Assembly (NCBI RefSeq): GCF_900091615.1
Contig: NZ_FMIA01000002.1
Coordinates: 1,488,001 to 1,552,000, forward strand
Origin: Micromonospora yangpuensis
Lineage (GTDB): Bacteria > Actinomycetota > Actinomycetes > Mycobacteriales > Micromonosporaceae
Length of the DNA: 64,000 nt
Direction of reading: 5' to 3'
In this document: piece after piece, positions 16,237-23,739 of the stretch
Position numbering within the stretch: the first letter of the stretch is position 1
Layout: each line of letters opens with the position of its first letter
Notes under the pieces: model-generated
What the model was told of the DNA's origin: nothing
What the model saw: only the letters and a program-made list of their open reading frames with translations
Database searches by the model: none
Program-made: the position numbers and the translations under genes

Positions 16237-19110
16237 TCAGGGTTCGGTCTGCTCCTCCTCCGGCACGATGCTTTCGATCGCCAGGTCGGTGCCGTCCAGA
16301 ATCTCGATCACCTGCTGCCACAACTGGGCGCGTTCCATGCAGAGCGCGGCGAAGTACTTCGGCTCGAAGCGTCGGTCCTCGACGTCCGCGGTGCGGGTCA
16401 ACTTGTCACTGGCGTCAGACACCCGGATCGCCGACTCGGCCAGCAGTGAACCCAGCACCTTCAGCCGGTAGTCGATCTCTTCGACCCATTCCCGGACCAG
16501 TCGGTCGACCTTCCGGGTGGGATCCGGCTCGTCGTCGGGGATCCGTTCCACCCTGGGCAGTACCAGGTCCTCGTAGGGCGGCACCGGGGGCGGGAAATGG
16601 TGGTCGGCGGTGCGGATCAGCTCGACCGCCTCGGTGACCGCGCGGGAAAACCGGGCCCGGTGTTCCCAGAACCGGGCCCGGTCCTGCACCAGCTCCGCCA
16701 CCACCGTCCAGGTCTCGGCATCCACCCGGATCCAGCCCAGCACCTCGTGCAGGAACGTCGGCGGGCCGTCGAAGCGTCGTTGGTGCCACTTGCGTTCCAG
16801 CAGGCGGGCCCCTTCACAGAGCAGTTTCTTCGTGTACGCGACGATCCGTACCTCGGTGACGTCCTCCGGGAGCAGAGTGATCGGCTTCATCGGCTGGTAG
16901 ACGTCCTGTTGGAAGAAGCGGAACTGCGGCTCGTTGCGCAGCCGCTCCAGGTCCGGGTCGCTGCTGGCGATCCAGGTGCGTAGCCGGGAGGCGACCCCGG
17001 AGTTGGTGTCGGACTGCACGGCCAGCCGCCCGGCCGTCCCGCTCTGCGTGCCGATCAGGCTGGCCCGCAGGTTCTGCACCGCCAGGAAGGTCAACGCCTC
17101 GGCCTCCGCACCCGGCTGGGTTTCCGGTAGGCAGATACCGCGTTCCTGATCCGACCGTCGGTAGGTCCACTTGGGGTGGCCGCAGAGAGCGTGGGCGTAA
17201 CACACCGCCGCCCCGTAGTAGTCGAGATAGCGGAGCCGGACCAGCGGATTCCACCGGCGCTGGGCGCGGCGTACCGCCTGCTCCAGCAGGTCGGGGTCGG
17301 TCGGCCAGCCGACCGCCAGGCCCTGCCGGGCGCGTAGCCGTCGCCATCCGATCCACCAGGTGCTGAGGCAACCGACGGCGTCCAGTTGGTCCCGGGCGAT
17401 GGCCTGCACCGCCGCCGCGCCGCGATCGTTCCTCAGCGACTCCGCCACTCTCAGCGGGATCCAGACGTCGCGCATCAGCCGGACCTGTCGCCGGGTTGCG
17501 TCCCGACCGGCGCCGGGTACCAGCAGGGCAACCGGCAGGTCCTCGTAGAGCCGTTGGAACTCCTGCCAGGCGGCGAGCCGCAGCAGCAGCCGGGCACCCT
17601 CGGGGGTGCTGAGTCGTTGCCGGACCTCGCTCTTGGCCTGGTCGTGGTCGGGCGGGTTGGCGCAGGAGAGCACCGCCGGCCAGTACCGCTCGGCCAGCGC
17701 GGCACAGAGCCGTTCCCGGGTCTGGTCACGGACGTGTCTCCGGCGGGTGCCGATCGGCTCCTTCGTGAAGAGTTCGGTCACCACCCGCTCGGAGAAGCCG
17801 AGGGCCCGGGCGTACTGGAAGCGCAGCTTCAACCACTCGGGATGCCGGCGCACCAGGCGCACGGTCGACCAGGTGTAGCGCACCCAGTGCCGCCAGCGGT
17901 CCCGTTTCCGGCTCCACAGCGCACCGGTGTACCTGCCGTCCAGCTCGACGACGGCCAGCGCGCCCTGGTAGGTCTGCAGGGCGTCGAGGAAGAGGCCCAT
18001 GTCCTCCTGCACGCTGGCCACCATCAGCCGGATGTCGATGTTGAACGGGTCGAGCCGCAGCGCCTCCCGGTAGAAGAAGAGTGCCTCGTCCAGCTTCCGG
18101 TCGTCGTGCCGCTTCTTCGCCTCGCTGTAGGTCTCGAAGAGCTCCGCCGGCATGTCCCGCCCGCGCCAGCTACGCCACGGTGCGGTGTCGGCCAGTCGGG
18201 TCGCCGGCAGGATCTTCGCCATCGCCCAGTACGCGGCCCGGCAGGTGGCGTCCTCCCAGCTCCTGCCCCACTCGGTGGTGGTCGCGCTGGCGCTGCCGCC
18301 GGGCCCGGCGAACGAGGTGACCGTGACCGACAGGCCGTAACGGGGCTCCTGCCGGCGGACCTGCAGGGTCCCCTTGACCTGGAAGCCCCGGGTCGGCCAG
18401 AGGCGGGCGAGGCTGGTGGTGACGAAGATCGGCAGGTTGGACTGGTTCTGGTTGTCGGCGAGGACGTCGAAGAAGCCCTGCGGTGGCGGGTTGGATGGCC
18501 CGGCGTACGGCGGGTACACCCCGGTCTCGGCGAGCTGCCGGCAGAACCGGCTCCGCAGGTAGGTCCCCCGTCCCCTGAGGGCCTCACAGCTACCGTCCAC
18601 CGCCGCGTCACCACCGTCGGCCGCAGCGCCGCCCACCGCGTCGCGGGTGCGGCCGGCCCGGTCGGGCTCCTCGCCGGGCAGGAAGCCGATCTCGAACTCC
18701 CGTACGTCGATCGGGCCGGGCCGGTACACCATCATGTTCCGGGCGTACCGCCGCCAGGCGAGGAAGCAGAACAGGGCGACCAGGGCCAACCCGAGCCGCT
18801 GCCAGGCCGGGGTGCCGCCACCGAAGAGCGTGCCCGCCGTGCCGCGCAGCAGACTCTCCGCGACCACGCCGCCCGGCTGCCACCACCGGGTCTGATCCGG
18901 AACCGGCAGCATCCGCGTGCGGCCGAGGGTGGTGAGGCCAACAAACAGGGCCAGCGAGAGGAGCACGGCGAGGGTGCCTGACTCCGCTACCTGGGGCAAC
19001 GGCAGTTGAGCCGGCACGGTAGCCCCTTGCACGGGCCGCTGGGGAGAGCGCTCGTCCCAGGAAGCCGGCCGGTCCAGCGCGCAGACCGATCGTCGGTACG
19101 GGTTCGACAT
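16237..19110 (-). CDS. Large TPR-containing membrane protein, function unknown
   Basis: A 957-residue protein I do not recognise. The N-terminus has two hydrophobic segments (around residues 45-62, AVLLSLALFVGLTTLG, and 108-122, LGLALVALFCFLAW). A soluble region follows containing PIFVTTSLARLWPTRGFQVKG, then one clear TPR pair starting at EALFFYREALRLDPFNIDI near residue 350. The rest is helical, Arg/Glu-rich and shows several W/R-rich stretches (RDRWRHWVRYTWSTVR). It ends in an acidic tail (VPEEEQTEP). Start: ATG 19110 with GGGAGGGGG upstream. It is divergent from 19370 with a 260-bp gap of lower GC content. A membrane scaffold or sensor role is possible but unproven. Confidence 0.85.
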   Translation of the reverse strand: MSNPYRRSVCALDRPASWDERSPQRPVQGATVPAQLPLPQVAESGTLAVLLSLALFVGLTTLGRTRMLPVPDQTRWWQPGGVVAESLLRGTAGTLFGGGTPAWQRLGLALVALFCFLAWRRYARNMMVYRPGPIDVREFEIGFLPGEEPDRAGRTRDAVGGAAADGGDAAVDGSCEALRGRGTYLRSRFCRQLAETGVYPPYAGPSNPPPQGFFDVLADNQNQSNLPIFVTTSLARLWPTRGFQVKGTLQVRRQEPRYGLSVTVTSFAGPGGSASATTTEWGRSWEDATCRAAYWAMAKILPATRLADTAPWRSWRGRDMPAELFETYSEAKKRHDDRKLDEALFFYREALRLDPFNIDIRLMVASVQEDMGLFLDALQTYQGALAVVELDGRYTGALWSRKRDRWRHWVRYTWSTVRLVRRHPEWLKLRFQYARALGFSERVVTELFTKEPIGTRRRHVRDQTRERLCAALAERYWPAVLSCANPPDHDQAKSEVRQRLSTPEGARLLLRLAAWQEFQRLYEDLPVALLVPGAGRDATRRQVRLMRDVWIPLRVAESLRNDRGAAAVQAIARDQLDAVGCLSTWWIGWRRLRARQGLAVGWPTDPDLLEQAVRRAQRRWNPLVRLRYLDYYGAAVCYAHALCGHPKWTYRRSDQERGICLPETQPGAEAEALTFLAVQNLRASLIGTQSGTAGRLAVQSDTNSGVASRLRTWIASSDPDLERLRNEPQFRFFQQDVYQPMKPITLLPEDVTEVRIVAYTKKLLCEGARLLERKWHQRRFDGPPTFLHEVLGWIRVDAETWTVVAELVQDRARFWEHRARFSRAVTEAVELIRTADHHFPPPVPPYEDLVLPRVERIPDDEPDPTRKVDRLVREWVEEIDYRLKVLGSLLAESAIRVSDASDKLTRTADVEDRRFEPKYFAALCMERAQLWQQVIEILDGTDLAIESIVPEEEQTEP

Positions 19111-19369
19111 GCCCCCTCCCGGCTCGCTGTGAAAACGCTTCTGAGCTGCGGTTTCAGGCTATCGGCAGCCGGCCTGGCGGGACGTGAAAGTGGCCGACGC
19201 GCTTCCTGGTTTCGCGGCCCCCGACGACGAACCGATGACCGATCAGTGACAAAATCGTTCGGTTTCCTCTGGCGTCTGGGTCGATCCGATGAAAACGTGG
19301 GAGCGCACACACTCCGGGCAGGCTGTTCCAGATTGGCCGGGACGCAACTGGCGGTGAGTGGAGGTCGGG

Positions 19370-20329
19370 TTGGCGGAGACGGACCAGGGCCGGACCAGGT
19401 CGACCGGGGGTGCCGGACGGCGGGCGGCTCCATCGACAGGTGGTGCCCGCCGGTCCACGTCCCGGTCGACCCGGAGCGCCGAGCGGCGGACGGCTCGGAG
19501 TCGGCAGCGTCGGCTGTGGGCGGTCGAGGGGCTGACCGTGGTGGTGTGCCTGGTCGGGCTGGTCGCGTACCTCGGTCGGGAGGCGGGCCCGGAGCCGGAG
19601 ACCCGGCCGGCGGGCCCCGAGGACGCGCTCGGGGTGGAACGCCCGGCCTCCGCCGGCCGACCCGCCGCCGTCGAGCCCGCCGTGGTCTCACCCGGCCTTA
19701 ACCCCCGGGCCCGGCCCGCCCCGGACCCGACGCCCAGCGCCACCCCCAGCGCTCCCGCGAGCGCCGCCGTCGCGCCCGCGGCGCAGAAACCGGTGTTGGC
19801 GATCTCCCGGGTGGAGGTGCCGGCCATCGTCGACCTGACCGACGCCGGGGCGCGGGACTGGATCCACTGGGGGGCGCGCGGCGCGGAGTCCACGGTACGC
19901 AAGCGGGCGGTGCCGCCGTCCCTGGTCGACGCCGGTGGTCGGGGTGACCGCGCGGGGCACGACACCAACCCGGAGCGGTTCGTCTGGCGGGACGGGGCCG
20001 AGATGGCCGACCAGAGCGGCACGTCCAACGGGGTGCACACCTGCGGGGCCGGTAACGGGTTCACCCTCGCCGTGGCGGGCGACGGCGAGGTCCGTACCGT
20101 GCGGCTCTTCGTCGGGGTGTGGATGGCGCGGGGTCAGCTGGCGGCCCGGCTGGCCGACGGCACCACCGCCACCGTCGCCTTCGAGGATCCGCACACCGAG
20201 CACACCGCCGCGTTCGACGTCCGGTTCCGGGCGCCGGCCGGGCAGCGGCTGACGCTCTCCTGGGTCGCCGAACGCGCGTTCAACCCCGAGTGCGGCAGCG
20301 TCAGCCTCCAGGCGGCAGCCCTGCGCTGA
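19370..20329 (+). CDS. Membrane-anchored protein with C-terminal beta-sandwich (DWxHWG) domain
   Basis: A 319-residue protein. The N-terminus is Arg/Ser-rich and cytosolic (about 40 residues), then one membrane helix (LTVVVCLVGLVAYLG), a Pro/Ala-rich outside linker, and a C-terminal domain of about 170 residues with VDLTDAGARDWIHWG, FVWRDG, VRLFVGVWMARGQLAARL and a final VSLQAAALR. I know this strand pattern from extracellular proteins of various bacteria, often linked to sugar-active enzymes, but it has no assigned function. Two Cys (HTCGAGNGF and NPECGSV) may form a disulfide. Start: TTG at 19370, five bases after GGAGG; GTG 19358 is the longer option. It is followed by paralogue B. Confidence 0.78.
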   Translation: MAETDQGRTRSTGGAGRRAAPSTGGARRSTSRSTRSAERRTARSRQRRLWAVEGLTVVVCLVGLVAYLGREAGPEPETRPAGPEDALGVERPASAGRPAAVEPAVVSPGLNPRARPAPDPTPSATPSAPASAAVAPAAQKPVLAISRVEVPAIVDLTDAGARDWIHWGARGAESTVRKRAVPPSLVDAGGRGDRAGHDTNPERFVWRDGAEMADQSGTSNGVHTCGAGNGFTLAVAGDGEVRTVRLFVGVWMARGQLAARLADGTTATVAFEDPHTEHTAAFDVRFRAPAGQRLTLSWVAERAFNPECGSVSLQAAALR

Positions 20330-20457
20330 GCTGCCGCCGGGCACCCCCGCCGGGGTGCCGGGCCGGACGGGGCGGGACAGTTTGTCCGTCACTGCGGGTA
20401 CGCATAGGCGTACTTTCGGTTGGTCCGATTCGACCATCCTCTGTGGAGGAACCCCTG

Positions 20458-20763
20458 ATGAGTCGCAGTGCCGTCCGTTCCGCCCAGCCCGCCGGTGATG
20501 TCCTGCGGGAGATCCCGTTACCGCCGTACGTCACGGGTGAGGACGCGCAGTTCGCCGTCCGGGCGGTGGTGGTGCACGCGCCGCGGCGCTGGTCGGGCGG
20601 GACGGTCTGCCGCAACGACGCCAATCCCTTTCCGTGCCGGTTGCACCGGTGGGGGCGGCGGGTGCTGGCGCTGCGCGGACTGCCCCCGGCGGCGATCGAC
20701 GCCCTGATCGAGCGGGGTGACCCGGCCGCGCCGGTGCCGCCCGCCCTGCCGCCCGGCGCCTGA
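20458..20763 (+). CDS. Uncharacterised Cys/His protein (paralogue B)
   Basis: A 101-residue protein, the short form of the family seen at 9605. VLREIPLPPYVTGED, FAVRAVVVH, CRND, PCRLHRWGRRVL and AAIDALIERG all line up with paralogue A, and the possible metal ligands H40, C51, C60 and H63 keep exactly the same spacing. It ends in a short Pro/Ala tail (PVPPALPPGA) where paralogue A has 150 residues of repeats. Start: ATG 20458 after GTGGAGGAACCCCTG. Function unknown. No transmembrane segment or signal peptide is seen, so it is probably cytosolic. Confidence 0.8.
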   Translation: MSRSAVRSAQPAGDVLREIPLPPYVTGEDAQFAVRAVVVHAPRRWSGGTVCRNDANPFPCRLHRWGRRVLALRGLPPAAIDALIERGDPAAPVPPALPPGA

Positions 20764-20786
20764 GGCGGCGGCGGGCCGACGGTGGG

Positions 20787-21497
20787 TCAGGACCGGGCCG
20801 GCTTCTCCGGTCCGCCCCAGTGGTGCGGGTTGCGGTGGATGACAAGCGGCGCCACCAGGGCGGCCAGCGCCCCGCCGAGCAGCGGGAAGACGATGAACAG
20901 CCAGAGCTGCCGCAGCGCCGTGCCACCTTCGAAGACCGCTGGCCCGAAGGACCGGGCCGGGTTCACCGACGCGCCGTCCAGGGTGATGCCTACCAGGTTG
21001 ACCGCGGCGAGGGCCAGGCCGATCGCCAGGCCGGCGAAGCCGGCGTGCTCCGCCCTGCTGGTCACCACCAGGACGACCAGCACGAACAGGAAGGTCAGGA
21101 CGACCTCCAGCAGCATCGCGCCGCCCCGGTTGATGCTCGCGCCGTACCCGGTGGTGCCGAGTGCCCCGGTCTGGTCCACCACCCCGCCCCACCGGGTCAA
21201 CCCCCAGAGGAAGAACGCGGCCACCGTGGCCCCGGCGAACTGGGCGATCCAGTAGGCCACCGCCCCGATCGCGGAGATCTTGCCGGAGAGCAGCACTCCG
21301 AGGGTGACCGCCGGGTTGACGTGACTGCCGGAGAGCGGCCCGATCGTGTAGACCAGCGCGAGAATGATGAACCCGAAGGCGAGGGCGACCACCACCACGC
21401 CGCCCTGTACCCGGGCCGCTATCGCGCTGCCGACCCCGAAGAAGACCAGCAGCAGGGTGCCGATGAACTCGGCGACGTACCGTCGGGCATCGTCCAT
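20787..21497 (-). CDS. Aquaporin / MIP family channel
   Basis: A 236-residue membrane channel with six helices and both hallmark half-helix motifs: SHVNPAVT (about residue 60) and ASVNPARS (about residue 187). The Arg after the second NPA is the selectivity-filter Arg. The filter His and Cys positions could not be set with certainty, but overall length and motif context (AEFIGTLLLVFFG, GLAIGLALAAVNLVGITLDG) fit bacterial AqpZ-type water channels. A leaderless promoter (TAAGCT six bases before the ATG) is present. The gene is single and convergent with paralogue B. Confidence 0.93.
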   Translation of the reverse strand: MDDARRYVAEFIGTLLLVFFGVGSAIAARVQGGVVVVALAFGFIILALVYTIGPLSGSHVNPAVTLGVLLSGKISAIGAVAYWIAQFAGATVAAFFLWGLTRWGGVVDQTGALGTTGYGASINRGGAMLLEVVLTFLFVLVVLVVTSRAEHAGFAGLAIGLALAAVNLVGITLDGASVNPARSFGPAVFEGGTALRQLWLFIVFPLLGGALAALVAPLVIHRNPHHWGGPEKPARS

Positions 21498-21503
21498 GCC
21501 CTC

Positions 21504-21509
21504 AGCTTA
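21504..21509 (-). promoter_or_regulatory. -10 box TAAGCT of the aquaporin gene, leaderless
   Basis: Leftward TAAGCT is followed by GAGGGC and the ATG at 21497. The same six-base spacer GAGGGC is found before the gene at 14177. Confidence 0.6.
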
Positions 21510-21668
21510 TGAACATATCGCGGCTAAATATGGCAAATGGCCGTTAGATGCGGTGGCCCTGGTCTGCTTTGCATGGATAAGGCCGACTCGCCGGGGTAAG
21601 ACCCGTGCGCGGGCCGCTGTACCGGCCTGGGTACGTGACCGACCCGAGAAGCCATGAGGAGTCTCCAC

Positions 21669-21950
21669 ATGCTGACCATGACCGACAACGCCGTGCTCGT
21701 GATCCGTGACCTCGCCGCCCAGCAGGACGTCAGTGCGGACGGTGGACTGCGGATCGCCGCCGACGCCGAGGCCGGGTCGCTCACCATCGAGCTGGTGCCG
21801 GAGCCGGTGCGGGGTGACCAGGTGGTGGACAGCTCCGGTGCCCGGATCTTCCTCGACTCCGACGCCGCCGAGCTGCTCAACGACACCTCGGTCGACGCCG
21901 TCGTGGACGACGACGGCGTGGTGCAGTTCGGCTTCGCCGAGCGCGGCTGA
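21669..21950 (+). CDS. HesB/IscA-like protein without the cluster-binding cysteines
   Basis: A 93-residue protein matching the A-type iron-sulfur carrier fold in length and pattern: LTMTDNAVLVIRDLAA at the start, GGLRIAADAEAG in the middle and VDSSGARIFLDSDAAELL, which corresponds to the region around the conserved IscA strand. The three cysteines needed for iron-sulfur binding are absent: there is no Cys in the protein. It therefore cannot work as a classical carrier. Related Cys-less proteins are common in actinobacteria and often misnamed adhesins. Start: ATG 21669 with GAGGAG seven bases upstream; ATG 21654 and 21678 are in frame. Confidence 0.75.
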   Translation: MLTMTDNAVLVIRDLAAQQDVSADGGLRIAADAEAGSLTIELVPEPVRGDQVVDSSGARIFLDSDAAELLNDTSVDAVVDDDGVVQFGFAERG

Positions 21951-21980
21951 CCGCCTCTTTCCGCAACGCTCGCCCGGGTC

Positions 21981-22026
21981 GGGTGGGCCGGCCGGACCGG
22001 ACCTGACCGGCCGGGTCGGCCCACCC
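21981..22026. terminator. GC hairpin between HesB-like and sulfotransferase genes
   Basis: Arms GGGTGGGCCG and CGGCCCACCC enclose smaller CCGG stems. It lies 30 nt after the HesB-like stop. Confidence 0.5.
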
Positions 22027-22101
22027 GGCCCTGAGCCAGGCGAGGCTGGGTCACCCACCGCGCCGGGCCGAAATCGCTGTGCTGTCGCCACCCGCTCGCC
22101 G

Positions 22102-22107
22102 TAGCAT
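22102..22107 (+). promoter_or_regulatory. -10 box TAGCAT of the sulfotransferase gene, leaderless
   Basis: TAGCAT, then CGCCGG, then the ATG at 22114. The box is identical to the one before 5861. Confidence 0.65.
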
Positions 22108-22113
22108 CGCCGG

Positions 22114-23001
22114 ATGTCTGCCGCGCCCTTCCGCTACCGCTCGCCGGACGAGGACAGCGCCCGATGGCTCGACTTCCCGTTCCGGGACGGCGACATCGTG
22201 ATCAGCACCCGTTCCAAGAGCGGGACGACCTGGCTGCAGATGATCTGCGCGCTGCTGGTGCTGCGTACCCCGGAGTTGCCGGCACCGTTGTCGCGGCTCT
22301 CGCCCTGGCTGGACTGGCTGGTCGAGCCGACCGGGGAGGTCTTCGCCCGGCTGGCCGCGCAGCGGCACCGGCGGTTCGTCAAGACCCACACCCCACTGGA
22401 CGGGTTGCCGCTCGATCCCCGGGTGACCTACGTGGTGGTCGGCCGGCACCCGCTCGACCTGGCGGTCTCGCTGTACCACCAGACGGGCAACCTGAACCGG
22501 CAGCGGCTGCGCGAGCTGACGGGGGAACCGGCACCGGCCGGGCCGCCGCGCGCCGCCACACCGGTCGGCGACTGGTTGGCGGAGTGGATCGACCGACAGC
22601 CCGATCCCCGTACCGAGTTGGACTCGCTGCCCGGGGTGCTGTGGCATCTCGGCGACGCCTGGCAACGGCGCGGCCAGCCCAACGTGGTCCTGGTGCACTA
22701 CGCCGACCTGCTGGCCGACCTGCCCGGGCAGATGCGCCGGCTGGCCGACCGGCTGGGCCTCGTCGTACCCGACGAGCAGTGGCCCGCGCTGGTCGAGGCG
22801 GCGACCTTCACCCGGATGCGCGAGCGGGCCGACCGGCTCGCCCCGGACCCGGTCGGGATACTCAGGAGCCGGGACGCCTTCTTCCGGCACGGTGGGTCCG
22901 GCCAGGGGCAGGCCCTGCTCGACGACGCCGCCCTCGCCCGCTACCGGGCCCGGGTCGCGGGCCTCGCACCGCCGGACCTGACTGCCTGGCTGCACCGCTG
23001 A
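22114..23001 (+). CDS. PAPS-dependent sulfotransferase domain protein
   Basis: A 295-residue cytosolic sulfotransferase of the Sulfotransfer_1 type, moving sulfate from PAPS to an alcohol or phenol. The 5'-phosphosulfate loop is TRSKSGTTWLQ (about residues 32-42), a catalytic-His region is VKTHTPLDGL and the 3'-phosphate motif is YVVVGRHPLDLAVSLYHQ. Near the C-terminus FFRHGGSGQG takes the place of the conserved RKGxxGDWK loop. The acceptor is unknown. No biosynthetic cluster surrounds it, so a link to a secondary metabolite is not supported. It ends at a strong two-way terminator. Confidence 0.9.
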   Translation: MSAAPFRYRSPDEDSARWLDFPFRDGDIVISTRSKSGTTWLQMICALLVLRTPELPAPLSRLSPWLDWLVEPTGEVFARLAAQRHRRFVKTHTPLDGLPLDPRVTYVVVGRHPLDLAVSLYHQTGNLNRQRLRELTGEPAPAGPPRAATPVGDWLAEWIDRQPDPRTELDSLPGVLWHLGDAWQRRGQPNVVLVHYADLLADLPGQMRRLADRLGLVVPDEQWPALVEAATFTRMRERADRLAPDPVGILRSRDAFFRHGGSGQGQALLDDAALARYRARVAGLAPPDLTAWLHR

Positions 23002-23031
23002 ACCGCCACGGCGGCGCGGACGGTTGACCGA

Positions 23032-23067
23032 CGGAGGGCCCCACCGCGGTCGCGGTGGGGCCCTCCG
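23032..23067. terminator. Perfect 16-bp hairpin, two-way terminator
   Basis: Arms CGGAGGGCCCCACCGC and complement with a 4-nt loop GGTC. It separates the convergent sulfotransferase and PepSY genes. Confidence 0.85.
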
Positions 23068-23082
23068 GCAGGGGAAGACTGA

Positions 23083-23652
23083 TCAGTCGTCGTCCCGGTC
23101 GTCGTCGTCGTCATCGTCGTCCCGATCGTCGTCCCGGTCGTGGTCCCGGTCGTCGTCGACCGGCTCCTTCTCGGCCTTGACCACCGAGCCGTTCTCCCGG
23201 TCCACGTCGATCTCGTGCTCGGTGTCGCCGTTGACGATCTCCACGCTCCAGACCGGGCGGCCGTTCTCCCGCTCGGACTCGGTCTCGGTGATCCGGCCCC
23301 CGCCGGCGGCAGCCAGGGCGATCTCGCCGGCCCGCTCGCGGCTGATCTCGGCGGCCCCGGCGGGCGCGCCGGTCGAGCCGGTACCCGTGGGTGCCGGGGT
23401 GGTGGCGGTCGGGTCGGCGCTGCCGCCGGTCGGCGGGACGGCCGGGGCCGACGTGGGGTCGGCCGGGACGGTCGTGGGGTCGGCCGGGGCGGCCGGGGCG
23501 GTCGTCGCGTCGTCCGGGGTGGGGGCGGCGACCAGGGTGGTGCCGGTGGTCCGCTGCGTCTCACCGGCGGCGATCCCGCCGAGGGCCACGCCGGTGACCG
23601 TCAGCACGGCCGTTCCGCCGACCGCGGCCAGTACCAGAGCCATGCGCTTCAT
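23083..23652 (-). CDS. Exported PepSY-domain protein with poly-Asp tail
   Basis: A 189-residue protein. MKRMALVLAAVGG and the following hydrophobic stretch form a signal peptide or anchor. A Thr/Pro/Ala linker of about 75 residues follows, then one PepSY domain (ISRERAGEIALAAAGGG, PVWSVEIVNGDTEHEIDVDRENGSVV). The last 24 residues are almost only Asp and Arg. PepSY domains often inhibit peptidases or sense the cell surface. Acidic tails of this kind could bind cations such as calcium. Start: ATG 23652 with AAAGGA upstream. It is the last gene after the OmpR-type regulator and kinase. The regulator box at 23723-23739 lies 70-90 nt upstream, so it is probably a direct target. Confidence 0.85.
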   Translation of the reverse strand: MKRMALVLAAVGGTAVLTVTGVALGGIAAGETQRTTGTTLVAAPTPDDATTAPAAPADPTTVPADPTSAPAVPPTGGSADPTATTPAPTGTGSTGAPAGAAEISRERAGEIALAAAGGGRITETESERENGRPVWSVEIVNGDTEHEIDVDRENGSVVKAEKEPVDDDRDHDRDDDRDDDDDDDDRDDD

Positions 23653-23722
23653 CGTGTCGATCCTTTCCTCGGTTGCTGGAGAAAGGATCCGTCCCGGGCG
23701 GATAGCGGCGCGCTGTCCGACT

Positions 23723-23739
23723 GCTAAGGCCGGGTTAAG
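23723..23739 (-). promoter_or_regulatory. Predicted response-regulator box 1
   Basis: On the leftward strand it reads CTTAACCCGGCCTTAGC: two CTTA half-sites 11 bp apart. It overlaps the kinase stop codon and lies upstream of the PepSY gene. The same pattern occurs at 25784-25800. Confidence 0.6.

Noticed and set aside
22114..23001. Sulfotransferase as part of a secondary-metabolite cluster
   Set aside because: No polyketide, peptide-synthetase, terpene or tailoring genes surround it.
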